Assembly (NCBI RefSeq): GCF_007896435.1
Contig: NZ_VCBL01000001.1
Span: forward strand, 1,884,271-1,948,270
Length of the DNA stretch: 64,000 bases
DNA from: Rummeliibacillus suwonensis
GTDB taxonomy: Bacteria; Bacillota; Bacilli; Bacillales_A; Planococcaceae
Direction of reading: 5' to 3'
Within the stretch, counting starts at the first letter, position 1. Every line of letters starts with the position of its first letter. Shown here one piece after another: positions 34,383 to 42,701 of the stretch. The notes beneath the pieces are model-generated. The model searched no databases. It was given only the letters and a program-made list of their open reading frames with translations, and was not told the DNA's origin. The position numbers were made by a program, and so were the translations under genes.

Positions 34383-35621
34383 TTATATGGTTTGTTTTTC
34401 TTTCGCCAACTTTTGTTGAAGAGAAAGTACGGTTTGAAGCATGACATTTGCTCCGTTTGCACAATCCTTAAAGCTTGTCAGTTCTTCTTCGCAATGACTT
34501 TTTCCATTTACACTCGGCACAAAGATCATCGCAGAGGGAATATAACTAGCCATAAATTGTGCATCATGGCCTGCCCCACTATACATTCGATAAGAAGAAT
34601 AACCATATTCCTCACATGCAGCTTCAATCGATTGGCAAATATCACGATCAAATACGACCGTATCCCGACTCCAAAGTTTTTCAGATGAAAGAGCACAACC
34701 TTCTATCTCAACTGGGAAGTTATGAATAACATCCTCCACTTTAGAAATGATTTCTGGATTTTGATGTCGAGCTTCTAAAGTAAAAACAACCTTATTGGGA
34801 ATCACTGTGTGAATATTTGGCGAAACATTCAGGCGTCCAATTGTAAAAACTAAATCATCGTCAATGGACGCAAGCTCTGTTTTGATGGAAGAAATAACAT
34901 CGGCAGCTACAAACAAAGGATCTTTTCTCATCGGCATAGGTGTTGTTCCCGCGTGATCTGATTCACCAATAATCGTGATTTCATAGCACACCATTCCAAG
35001 TACTCCTTCTACAACTCCTATATCAATCTTTTTACTTTCAAGCACAGGGCCTTGTTCAATATGAAGTTCTAGATACGCAAGAGCCTCTTTCAAACGGTTT
35101 TCCTGCTCACCTTTATAACCACTCGCTTCTAACGCAGCTGAAAATGTAATTCCATTTTTATCTTTTGAATCGAGCATCTTTTCTTTATCGAATTTATGCG
35201 CTAGTACGCCTGAACTCATCATAGCTGGATCAAAACGAGCCCCTTCTTCATTTGTAAAATCCATAATGACAATTGGAGCTTCCATTTCTAAATCGAAATC
35301 ACACAATGTTCTGACAACTTCAAGCGCTGTTAAAATACCAAGAACACCATCGAAACGACCTCCCCTCTCAACAGAATCTAAATGAGATCCTATTACGATT
35401 GGAGGAAGATCGTTTTTTCCTGGCAAAGTCGCATAAATATTAGCCATGTCATCAAAAGTGACATTCATGCCGAGTTCTTGGCAACATTCACAAAAATAAT
35501 TTCTTGCAGCAACATCTTCAGGAGATAAAGATAACCTTGTGACTCCGCCATTTTTAGTGTGACCAAACTTACTAAATAGTTGAATCGTATCCTCTAAACG
35601 ACTTTCATTACATGCTAACAA
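34383..35621 (-). CDS. M20-family N-carbamoyl amino acid amidohydrolase (beta-ureidopropionase/allantoate type)
   Basis: About 412 residues. Zinc motifs GSHLDSVERGGRFDG, FTNEEGARF, LELHIEQGPVLE and a C-terminal AGHDAQ...MIFVPS. Start chosen at TTG 35621, 7 nt after AGGAGG; the frame to 35738 would run across the palindrome and promoter. In this operon the substrate is most likely N-carbamoyl-beta-alanine, giving beta-alanine, CO2 and ammonia. First gene of the minus-strand operon, divergent from pucR. Confidence 0.9.
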   Translation of the reverse strand: MLACNESRLEDTIQLFSKFGHTKNGGVTRLSLSPEDVAARNYFCECCQELGMNVTFDDMANIYATLPGKNDLPPIVIGSHLDSVERGGRFDGVLGILTALEVVRTLCDFDLEMEAPIVIMDFTNEEGARFDPAMMSSGVLAHKFDKEKMLDSKDKNGITFSAALEASGYKGEQENRLKEALAYLELHIEQGPVLESKKIDIGVVEGVLGMVCYEITIIGESDHAGTTPMPMRKDPLFVAADVISSIKTELASIDDDLVFTIGRLNVSPNIHTVIPNKVVFTLEARHQNPEIISKVEDVIHNFPVEIEGCALSSEKLWSRDTVVFDRDICQSIEAACEEYGYSSYRMYSGAGHDAQFMASYIPSAMIFVPSVNGKSHCEEELTSFKDCANGANVMLQTVLSLQQKLAKEKQTI

Positions 35622-35725
35622 TATATTACCTCCTATTTTTATGTTATTTTTTATTACATTTACTAACAATTCCAATTTTACTGTATTATAATTATATGGT
35701 ATATAGTCATTTCTCTGAAAAAAAT

Positions 35726-35739
35726 TGTGCATTTGCACA
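35726..35739. promoter_or_regulatory. Palindrome in the pucR/amidohydrolase divergent promoter
   Basis: TGTGCA-TT-TGCACA, perfect 14 bp, between the divergent starts at 35621 and 35794. The same palindrome with AA centre occurs before the aminotransferase gene. Candidate PucR operator. Confidence 0.7.
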
Positions 35740-35793
35740 GCAAGCTGAAGGATTTTTTACTTTTTTGCTATAAGAAAAAATGGGGGGATATTG

Positions 35794-36963
35794 ATGATTA
35801 CATTTCAGCATTTTTTGGATTCACCGCTATTTTACATGTTGAATTTAAGAGGTGGAGAGGATGGATTAAACCATGAAATTACTGGAATTAATGTGATTGA
35901 AAGTGTAGATATCTCAAAATTCTGTCAAGCTAATGAAATTATCATTTCTACAGGAATTCATTTCAATGGAGATACAAAATCCCTTTTAGAACTGATTACA
36001 GTGCTTGCTAAAAAGCGAACAGCAGGTTTAATCATCAATATTGGCCCTTACATCCCTGAAGTACCAGCTGCAGCAATAGCACTTGCAGATCAACTACAAT
36101 TCCCTATTTTTGAAATGGAATGGCGTTATCGAATAGCCGATTTACTTAGACTCACTTTTCATTTTTTAAATACACATCATGAAAGAAAAATGGATCAAGA
36201 GGATTTAATGAGGAAGCTATTATTGACGGATGCTCAAGATTCTTCTTTGGATAAGTCATTAGAACAATTCGGATTTGCAAAAGAAGATGAAAAAGGAATT
36301 ATTTTATGTACACCATATAGCAGCGATCATAATATAAAACCCTACGCAAATATTATTCACCAAGCATTTTCTGCTCGTTATAAAGTTTTTCTGCAACTTG
36401 TCGACAATAACCAATTGATTTACTTAATAAGCCGTTCTCACGTTCAAACACCAGACATTCCATTTTCAAGAACTGTTAACGCGATCTTTGATAAGTTACT
36501 TGAAAAGTTTTCAAATGCTCCTGTTCCCTTATCGATTGGAATGGGGAACTTTTATACAGAAGCGAAAGATCTTCAAAAGAGTTTGGATGAAGCAAGGACC
36601 GTTACAAAGCTTTCACAGCAGCACGGTAACCCTAACTTGTACAAATATAAAGAGATTGGTGCCTACAAAATTATTATGGGTGTCGAAAATCGGCAACTAA
36701 TTCAAAGATTTTATCGAGACATGCTGGGCTCTTTAGTACAATATGATCAAATTCACAACACAAATTTTAAAAATTTTTTACGAATATTCATAGAGGAAGA
36801 TGGCAGTACATCTCGAATTAGTCAAAGAGAATTTATCCATCGCAATACGGTTCTGTATAAAGTAAAAAAAATCGAAACGCTCCTTGATACAGATTTAAGC
36901 ACTCCATTTACAAAAACAAATCTTACAATTGCCTTCATGATTGAGGACATTTTATCAAAATAA
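35794..36963 (+). CDS. PucR family transcriptional regulator of the pyrimidine cluster
   Basis: 389 residues. N-terminal PucR sensory domain (LNLRGGEDGLNHEITGINVIESVDISKF, GIHFNGD) and C-terminal helix-turn-helix (SRISQREFIHRNTVLYKVKKIETLLDTDLSTPF). GGGGGGATATTG precedes ATG 35794. Placed between the two halves of the pathway, with identical palindromes on both sides, it is almost certainly the local regulator, by analogy with PucR of purine catabolism. Confidence 0.9.
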   Translation: MITFQHFLDSPLFYMLNLRGGEDGLNHEITGINVIESVDISKFCQANEIIISTGIHFNGDTKSLLELITVLAKKRTAGLIINIGPYIPEVPAAAIALADQLQFPIFEMEWRYRIADLLRLTFHFLNTHHERKMDQEDLMRKLLLTDAQDSSLDKSLEQFGFAKEDEKGIILCTPYSSDHNIKPYANIIHQAFSARYKVFLQLVDNNQLIYLISRSHVQTPDIPFSRTVNAIFDKLLEKFSNAPVPLSIGMGNFYTEAKDLQKSLDEARTVTKLSQQHGNPNLYKYKEIGAYKIIMGVENRQLIQRFYRDMLGSLVQYDQIHNTNFKNFLRIFIEEDGSTSRISQREFIHRNTVLYKVKKIETLLDTDLSTPFTKTNLTIAFMIEDILSK

Positions 36964-36969
36964 TAACTT

Positions 36970-36983
36970 TGTGCAAATGCACA
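36970..36983. promoter_or_regulatory. Palindrome in front of the aminotransferase gene
   Basis: TGTGCA-AA-TGCACA, perfect 14 bp, extended by TT and AA at the ends, 98-111 nt before the start at 37081. Matches 35726-35739. Confidence 0.7.
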
Positions 36984-37080
36984 AAATATTTTGTCTGAAT
37001 ATTCATTGTTTTAAAATTTTGATCTTAGTATGCTTTATATGTTAGCTAAAATAACATATATTTATATAGGAGTGATTACA

Positions 37081-38454
37081 ATGGAAAAAACGGCATCTCA
37101 TCATATTCAAAAAGACCATCAACAATATGTTTTGACATCTTGGGCAAAGCAGCAAGGAACTGTTCCGAAAGTAATAACAAAAGCAGAAGGTGTTTTCTTC
37201 TGGGATGAACAAAATCACAGGTATTTTGATATGAGCTCCCAGCTAGTCTATACAAACGTTGGTCATCAACATCCAAAACTGCTCGAAGCTTTTCAACATA
37301 TCGGTGATATTCCATTATCCTCACCTGGCTTTGCAAGTGCTTCTAAGTCTGCATTAGCCAAAAAGATCATTGAGCTTGCACCAAGTAATATGCAAAAAGT
37401 ATTTTTCACTTGTGGCGGTGCAGAATCAAATGAACACGCGATCAAAATAGCAAGGATGGTAACAGGACGCTATAAAATATTCTCTCGTTATCGTTCGTAT
37501 CATGGAGCAACATTTGGAGCTGGTAATTTAACCGGAGAAAATCGTCGCCTAAGTGTTGAACCAGGTATTCCTGGATTTGTAAAGTTCGATATTCCTTATT
37601 TATATCGAGAAGCCATCGATTTTGCGAGTGAAGAACAGGCTACAGACTTTTATCTAAAACGGCTACACCAACAAATTTTATACGAAGGTCCAAACACAAT
37701 CGCAGCCGTTTTCATCGAACCGATTCCTGGAAGTAATGGCGTCATCATTCCACCAAAAGGCTATTTAGAGGGCGTTCGTGCATTATGTGATGAATTCGGG
37801 ATTTTAATGGTTTGCGATGAAGTCATGTCTGGTTTTGGACGAACCGGAAAAATGTTCGCTGTTGACCATTATGATTTTGAACCGGATCTGATAACATTTG
37901 CAAAGGGAATCACTTCAGGCTACGCACCACTGGGAGGCGTTATCGTCAGTGATCAAATAGCTGCATACTTTGACGATCATGTTTTAATGACTGGTTTAAC
38001 TTATAGCGGTCACACCATGTGCACCCAAATTGGATTAGAAACATTGAAAATTTATGAGGAAGAAAATATCATTGAAAATGCAAGGGTAATTGGCGAGATT
38101 TTAGCCGCGCGACTCGATGAATTAAGGAACTACTCTATAGTCGGCGAAGTGCGTCATATTGGTTTATTTGCCGCAGTTGAATTAGTAAAAGATAAAACAA
38201 CTCGCGAGCCACTTATCCAATATGGTCTAGATTATGGGCAAGACCCTGTTCGATTGATGAATAAATTTATTGCCATGTTGCTGGATAAAGGATTTTATAC
38301 TTATTCTCATGAATCGAGTGTCATTATTGCTCCGCCACTTATCATAACAAAAGATGAATTAAATGAAGCAATAAACATTTTCGAAACTGTATTGAAAGAT
38401 TTTGAAAAGGAAGTTTTAGAAATTGGTGAAACAAAAATTGTTTCAGCTAAATAA
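37081..38454 (+). CDS. Class III aminotransferase (probable beta-alanine transaminase)
   Basis: 457 residues: MVCDEVMSGFGRTGK (PLP-Asp), ITFAKGITSGYAPLGG (PLP lysine), FFTCGGAESNEHAIKIAR. Starts ATG 37081 after ATAGGAGTGATTACA; the frame extends to 37030 without signals. In this cluster the natural substrate is beta-alanine, giving malonate semialdehyde. The sequence class also includes taurine-pyruvate aminotransferases, so taurine cannot be excluded. 11 nt before the dehydrogenase gene. Confidence 0.85.
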   Translation: MEKTASHHIQKDHQQYVLTSWAKQQGTVPKVITKAEGVFFWDEQNHRYFDMSSQLVYTNVGHQHPKLLEAFQHIGDIPLSSPGFASASKSALAKKIIELAPSNMQKVFFTCGGAESNEHAIKIARMVTGRYKIFSRYRSYHGATFGAGNLTGENRRLSVEPGIPGFVKFDIPYLYREAIDFASEEQATDFYLKRLHQQILYEGPNTIAAVFIEPIPGSNGVIIPPKGYLEGVRALCDEFGILMVCDEVMSGFGRTGKMFAVDHYDFEPDLITFAKGITSGYAPLGGVIVSDQIAAYFDDHVLMTGLTYSGHTMCTQIGLETLKIYEEENIIENARVIGEILAARLDELRNYSIVGEVRHIGLFAAVELVKDKTTREPLIQYGLDYGQDPVRLMNKFIAMLLDKGFYTYSHESSVIIAPPLIITKDELNEAINIFETVLKDFEKEVLEIGETKIVSAK

Positions 38455-38465
38455 GGAGGAATTCG

Positions 38466-39611
38466 ATGTATAATTTCTATTATGAACAGCCTGTACCGAT
38501 TGACTTTGGTGCAGATAAGATAAAGGATTTACCTACTATTTTGGAAAAATATAAATTTCAAAAAGGATTACTCATTAGTGCCCCATCGATGGTACGAAAT
38601 GGTGTTGCACAAAAAATAATGGACGCTTCAAATGGTAAAATTAAAGCTATTTTTTCCAATATACAACCCAATCCAACAGTTCAAAACACCGATGATTGTG
38701 TCGAGGCGCTTGTTGAACACAAATGTGATTTTGCAATTGCACTTGGTGGAGGCAGCATTTTAGATTGTGCAAAAGTGGCATGCTTCGTTGCAACAACTTC
38801 TTATACAACAGAAGTCTATTTTACAAAGCAACAGCCAATTACACATAAAGGATTACCATTGATCGCTGTTCCTACGACCTCTGGTACAGCAAGCGAAATT
38901 ACAAACGTATCGGTTTTGACAGATACCAAGCGTGGGATAAAATCTCCTCTTGCAAGTGAGTTTTTATACCCGATATATGCATTAGTGGATCCAATGTTAA
39001 CGCTTAGCTGTCCTCAACAAGTAACTGCATCTAGTGGTTTAGATGTATTAGCACACTCCTTAGAAGCTTTTTATGGGAAGAAACATCAGCCTTATACAGA
39101 CTTAGCTGCAGAGTATGCTGCTAAACTAGTGTTTGAAAATCTGTTAGTAGCTTATCACGCTCCTAACAATCTTGAAGCACGTATCAATATGAGTCTAGCT
39201 TCAGTAACAGCTGGCATGGCATTTAATCTCACACAAACAGCTGCTGCCCATGCTTGTTCTTACCCATTGACCCAAAACTTTGGAGTTCCTCATGGAGAGG
39301 CTTGTGCTCTAACCTTGCCTACTTTTTGGAAACTGAATAGCATCGGCAAGGAAAGCAAAAGACTTGAAGCGTTTAGTCGCCGTCTTGGATTTGAAGATTC
39401 CATCGATTTAGCCAATCGTATCGATGAAATGAAAAAAGACATGCAAATGTGTCTAACAATTGAAGAGGCTGGTGTAAAAACAGAAGAGGATTTAAAACTA
39501 TTAGTTGCTAACAGTTTTGCTCCCAACATGCAAAATAATCCAGTAGATGTCACACCTGAATTACTAGAAAATTTATACAAATCCATTTCAAGCATACATT
39601 CGAATAGTTAA
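38466..39611 (+). CDS. Iron-containing alcohol dehydrogenase (probable malonate semialdehyde reductase)
   Basis: 381 residues: cofactor motif ALGGGSILDCAK, PTTSGTASEITNVSVLT, metal ligands in GLDVLAHSLEAFYG and ACSYPLTQNFGVPHGEACALTLP. AAGGAGGAATTCG precedes the ATG, 11 nt after the aminotransferase. Coupled to that enzyme it would reduce malonate semialdehyde to 3-hydroxypropionate. Such a transaminase-reductase extension of reductive pyrimidine degradation has been described in Bacillus. A sulfoacetaldehyde reductase role is the alternative if the substrate is taurine. Confidence 0.85.
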   Translation: MYNFYYEQPVPIDFGADKIKDLPTILEKYKFQKGLLISAPSMVRNGVAQKIMDASNGKIKAIFSNIQPNPTVQNTDDCVEALVEHKCDFAIALGGGSILDCAKVACFVATTSYTTEVYFTKQQPITHKGLPLIAVPTTSGTASEITNVSVLTDTKRGIKSPLASEFLYPIYALVDPMLTLSCPQQVTASSGLDVLAHSLEAFYGKKHQPYTDLAAEYAAKLVFENLLVAYHAPNNLEARINMSLASVTAGMAFNLTQTAAAHACSYPLTQNFGVPHGEACALTLPTFWKLNSIGKESKRLEAFSRRLGFEDSIDLANRIDEMKKDMQMCLTIEEAGVKTEEDLKLLVANSFAPNMQNNPVDVTPELLENLYKSISSIHSNS

Positions 39612-39649
39612 GACATCTGTCATTTGTGTCAATCAAATATGAAAAGAAA

Positions 39650-39700
39650 AGAAGAGAAGAGGCTGTGAATTTATTTTTCACTGTCTCTTCTTTTTTTATA
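39650..39700 (+). terminator. Terminator of the aminotransferase-dehydrogenase operon
   Basis: GAAGAG...TGTGAA pairs with TTCACTGTCTCTTC and is followed by TTTTTTT, about 40 nt after the stop at 39611. Confidence 0.75.
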
Positions 39701-39743
39701 ATTTAACAGATAAGCTGATTAGAAAAATAGAGTGAAAATACGC

Positions 39744-40100
39744 CAGGCGTGTTGATTATCCAATTATATCCTTAAAAAAATGGGGCATTTGCTGATTTCC
39801 GCTACGGCTTGCTCGCTTTCCTGCGGGCGAACGCTGGGGGCAACAGGATGTTGGTCACGGAATCGTTGCCACAGGACGTGGCGTTCTTAGATTCCGTTCC
39901 TTTCAATCGCTACGCTCGTGCAGGGTCTCATCTGCTCGCTCTTCCCGCGGGACATTGAATTTACTTCGTCGAATCGACACCGCACGAAGGAAATGCGCAT
40001 GCATTTTCGAGGAGTCGAGCAAGCCGCAGCGAAGATCTATATAAATGGAGCTAAAATACAGCCAAATATTTACCCTAGTTTTTTCCTAATCAACACGCCT
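39744..40100 (+). mobile_element. Family B MITE-like element B6, with target duplication
   Basis: Ends AGGCGTGTTGATTA (39745-39758) and TAATCAACACGCCT (40087-40100) are perfect 14-bp inverted repeats. The element is flanked by identical decamers GAAAATACGC (39734-39743 and 40101-40110). Long form: contains the double-hairpin module (39838-39900) and the CGCACGAAGGAAATGCGCATGCATTTTCGAGG segment. No transposase; probably mobilised in trans. The best-preserved copy in the window. Confidence 0.9.
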
Positions 40101-40333
40101 GAAAATACGCTTTTCCACTAGTAATTTAATTTTCCCCTAATCAACATCTACTTTTGAGATCAAAACTTTGAGTTATGAAATTAGTTTATGTAGGAGAACA
40201 TCCATAAAATCCATGTACTACCCCTCATTCAAGTTGATTCCACCTATTAAATTTCTCGGGAAATATCCTGATGATTATTAGTTTTGCCACACTTTATTCC
40301 ATCGTAATGCTCTTTATTCTTTTCTTTAAGACC

Positions 40334-40392
40334 TTTACATACCTTTATCACTCTATCAATATCAGCTTAATAGTTTTTCACTACAATATTAT
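40334..40392 (+). promoter_or_regulatory. Pho box and promoter of alkaline phosphatase
   Basis: Four hexamers of the PhoP type at an exact 11-bp period: TTTACA (40334), TTATCA (40345), TCAATA (40356), TTAATA (40367). Followed by TACAAT (40382-40387) or TATTAT as -10. This fits a PhoP-activated promoter of Bacilli. Confidence 0.75.
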
Positions 40393-40425
40393 TGTAATTA
40401 ATACCAATTAAAGGGGGAAATACCA

Positions 40426-41811
40426 TTGAAAGCATTCTTGCCAAAGAAACTTATTTCGATTGCTGCAGTTTCTACACTTGCATTGAGTAGCCTAACTATT
40501 TTTTCATCAGAGGTTGATGCTAAAACTTCATCGAAGAAAAAACAAGTGAAAAACGTCATTTTCTTAATCGGTGATGGTATGGGGAATTCTTACACATCTG
40601 CATACCGCTATCTGAAAAACAGTTCAAGCACACAGTACGTCGACCAAACATCATTTGATCGTTATTTAGTCGGACAGCAAATGACTTATCCTGAAGATCC
40701 AGCCGAAAACGTTACAGATTCTGCTTCCGCAGCTACTGCTATGTCAGCTGGTGTCAAAACATACAACAATGCGATTGCAGTTGACAATAATAAGAAAAAC
40801 GTGAAAACAGTCCTTGAGTCTGCAAAAGAAATGGGCAAAGCCACAGGATTAGTGGCAACTTCAGAAATCACGCATGCAACACCCGCAGCTTTTGGCTCTC
40901 ATGATGAAACACGTAAGAATATGAATGGTATTGCGGATGATTATTTTGATGAACTCGTAAATGGAAAACATAAAATTGATGTGTTACTCGGTGGCGGCAA
41001 ATCTAACTTTGTTCGTCAAGATCGTGACCTGACAAAAGAATTCAAAAAAGCAGGATATAACTATGTAACGACAAAATCCCAACTAAAAAATAATAATAGT
41101 TCCCAATTACTCGGTCTGTTTGCTGGTGGCGGAATGGACAAGATGATTGACCGTGGTTCTCAAACACCATCCCTTGCCTATATGACAAACACTGCACTCA
41201 AACAACTAAGCAAGGATAAGGATGGTTTTTTCTTAATGGTAGAAGGTAGCCAAATTGACTGGGCTGGACATGATAATGATATTGTTAGTGCCATGAGTGA
41301 AATGGCAGACTTTGAAAAAGCATTTGAAGCTGCAATTGCATTTGCCAAAAAGGATAAAAATACTTTAGTAGTAGCGACAGCTGACCATTCAACAGGCGGT
41401 TTTTCATTAGCTGCAAATGATGATTATAACTGGTTTCCAGAAGCCATTAAAGCGGCTAAAAAAACACCTGATTATATGGCACAACAAATTGTTGCCGGTG
41501 CAGATGTAGAAGAAACATTGAAAAAATACAGCGGGTTAACTTTAACAAATGAAGAAATCAAATCCGTTAAAGATGTTACTTCTGGTAAAGTTACAGATAT
41601 CGATAACGCCATTGAAAAAATATATGATAAACGTTCTAATACTGGTTGGACTACAGGCGGCCATACAGGTGAAGATGTAAACGTCTATGCTTTTGGACCT
41701 GAATCCTCTCAATTTGCAGGACAAATTGATAATACAGATCAGGCTAAAATCATCTTCAATCTAATTGAAAAAAACAAAAAGAACAAAACAAAAATGAAGG
41801 ATCAATCTTAA
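40426..41811 (+). CDS. phoA: Alkaline phosphatase
   Basis: 461 residues. Signal peptide to about residue 32 (ISIAAVSTLALSSLTIFSSEVDA), FLIGDGMGNSYTSAYRY (metal Asp), TDSASAATAMSAG (nucleophile Ser), MVEGSQIDWAGHDND, TADHSTGGF and TTGGHTGEDV (metal His). Secreted phosphomonoesterase of the PhoA/PhoB class. Start TTG 40426 after AAAGGGGGAAATACCA. Expression is expected under phosphate starvation from the Pho box just upstream. Confidence 0.95.
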   Translation: MKAFLPKKLISIAAVSTLALSSLTIFSSEVDAKTSSKKKQVKNVIFLIGDGMGNSYTSAYRYLKNSSSTQYVDQTSFDRYLVGQQMTYPEDPAENVTDSASAATAMSAGVKTYNNAIAVDNNKKNVKTVLESAKEMGKATGLVATSEITHATPAAFGSHDETRKNMNGIADDYFDELVNGKHKIDVLLGGGKSNFVRQDRDLTKEFKKAGYNYVTTKSQLKNNNSSQLLGLFAGGGMDKMIDRGSQTPSLAYMTNTALKQLSKDKDGFFLMVEGSQIDWAGHDNDIVSAMSEMADFEKAFEAAIAFAKKDKNTLVVATADHSTGGFSLAANDDYNWFPEAIKAAKKTPDYMAQQIVAGADVEETLKKYSGLTLTNEEIKSVKDVTSGKVTDIDNAIEKIYDKRSNTGWTTGGHTGEDVNVYAFGPESSQFAGQIDNTDQAKIIFNLIEKNKKNKTKMKDQS

Positions 41812-41882
41812 TTCATTCGCCAAATTGGTTGTTAATGAGGCAATTTGCCTTGCTGATAATGTTCATTAACAACCATCTATTC

Positions 41883-41915
41883 TGGGCGTCTTCTATCGGC
41901 GTCCAGATTTTTTGC
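41883..41915 (+). terminator. Terminator downstream of phoA
   Basis: CTGGGCG pairs with CGTCCAG (one G.T) across a short loop, followed by ATTTTTT. A second larger stem (GGTTGTTAATGA with TCATTAACAACC) precedes it at about 41827-41875. Confidence 0.75.
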
Positions 41916-41934
41916 TATACGAGGAGGAACAATA

Positions 41935-42588
41935 TTGAAAAAATCACTTTGCTCTTTATTTTTTAGTGCTTGTATTCTAGGATTCGTCTCAGGTTGTACA
42001 TTTCAATCAGCTACTTCAAATAATTCACAAAATGAAGCGACAAACCACAAGGATTATTTCAAAAACTATCAAGCCAATCCTCAAGTAACAGATGATCGTA
42101 CATTATTAAAAGTGGGCGACAAAATAACAGATGACCGAGGCTATGCAAAACTTAAAAATAGCAATTTTACACAAAAGAGCTATGATATTGGAGAAATCAC
42201 TTTGACCATCCGAGATGTCAAACAAATTTATCTTGAGCCCACTTATAGTATGATCGATTATTTTCATACATTAACGCATGATGAAACATTTGATATCGTC
42301 AAAGCTTTTGTTGAAGTGACCAATAATAGCAGTAAGACGCTTCACTTCTCTCCTGTTGCCATACTTACTGCAGATACCGGGCAAAAATGGACATGGGATC
42401 AAGATATTTACCTTGATCATCTAACTGGGAAAATCGAACCTCATCAAACAAAGAGAGGCAATATTGGTTATATCCTTAAGCATAATAGCAACCCTGTAAA
42501 ATTCGTCCTTCAAACCAGTGATGTCTTTGACAAGAAAGAACAAAAAATAGCAAATAGCCAAAAAATAACTTTGACATTTAAAAAATAA
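41935..42588 (+). CDS. Putative lipoprotein with an immunoglobulin-like (DUF4352-type) domain
   Basis: 217 residues. Lipobox FVSGC (Cys at about residue 21), a linker rich in Asn/Gln/Ser, then a beta-rich domain with ITLTIRDVKQIYLEP and DIVKAFVEVTNNSSKTLHFSPVAILTADTGQKW, which resembles telokin/DUF4352 folds. Function unknown. Starts TTG 41935 after GAGGAGGAACAATA, behind the phoA terminator, so it is expressed separately or by read-through. Confidence 0.8.
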   Translation: MKKSLCSLFFSACILGFVSGCTFQSATSNNSQNEATNHKDYFKNYQANPQVTDDRTLLKVGDKITDDRGYAKLKNSNFTQKSYDIGEITLTIRDVKQIYLEPTYSMIDYFHTLTHDETFDIVKAFVEVTNNSSKTLHFSPVAILTADTGQKWTWDQDIYLDHLTGKIEPHQTKRGNIGYILKHNSNPVKFVLQTSDVFDKKEQKIANSQKITLTFKK

Positions 42589-42672
42589 TGGACAAACCCT
42601 CCTCTAATCTAGCAATTGATAGATAGGGGGTTCTTTCTTACCTATCTCTTTTCAAAAGAAACTTTTTAACAT

Positions 42673-42701
42673 TAACACCCGTCCTAAAAACATGGTAAAC
42701 T
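42673..42701 (+). promoter_or_regulatory. Promoter of the glucosaminidase gene
   Basis: TTAACA (42673-42678), 17-bp spacer, TGG-TAAACT (42696-42701). If correct, transcription starts near 42708, after the first ATG of the frame at 42692. Confidence 0.5.

Noticed and set aside
34366-34462. N-terminal extension of dihydropyrimidinase to 34462
   Set aside because: The extra 32 residues are unlike the family, overlap the upstream gene and have no ribosome site; ATG 34366 has AAAGAAGGAATACC.
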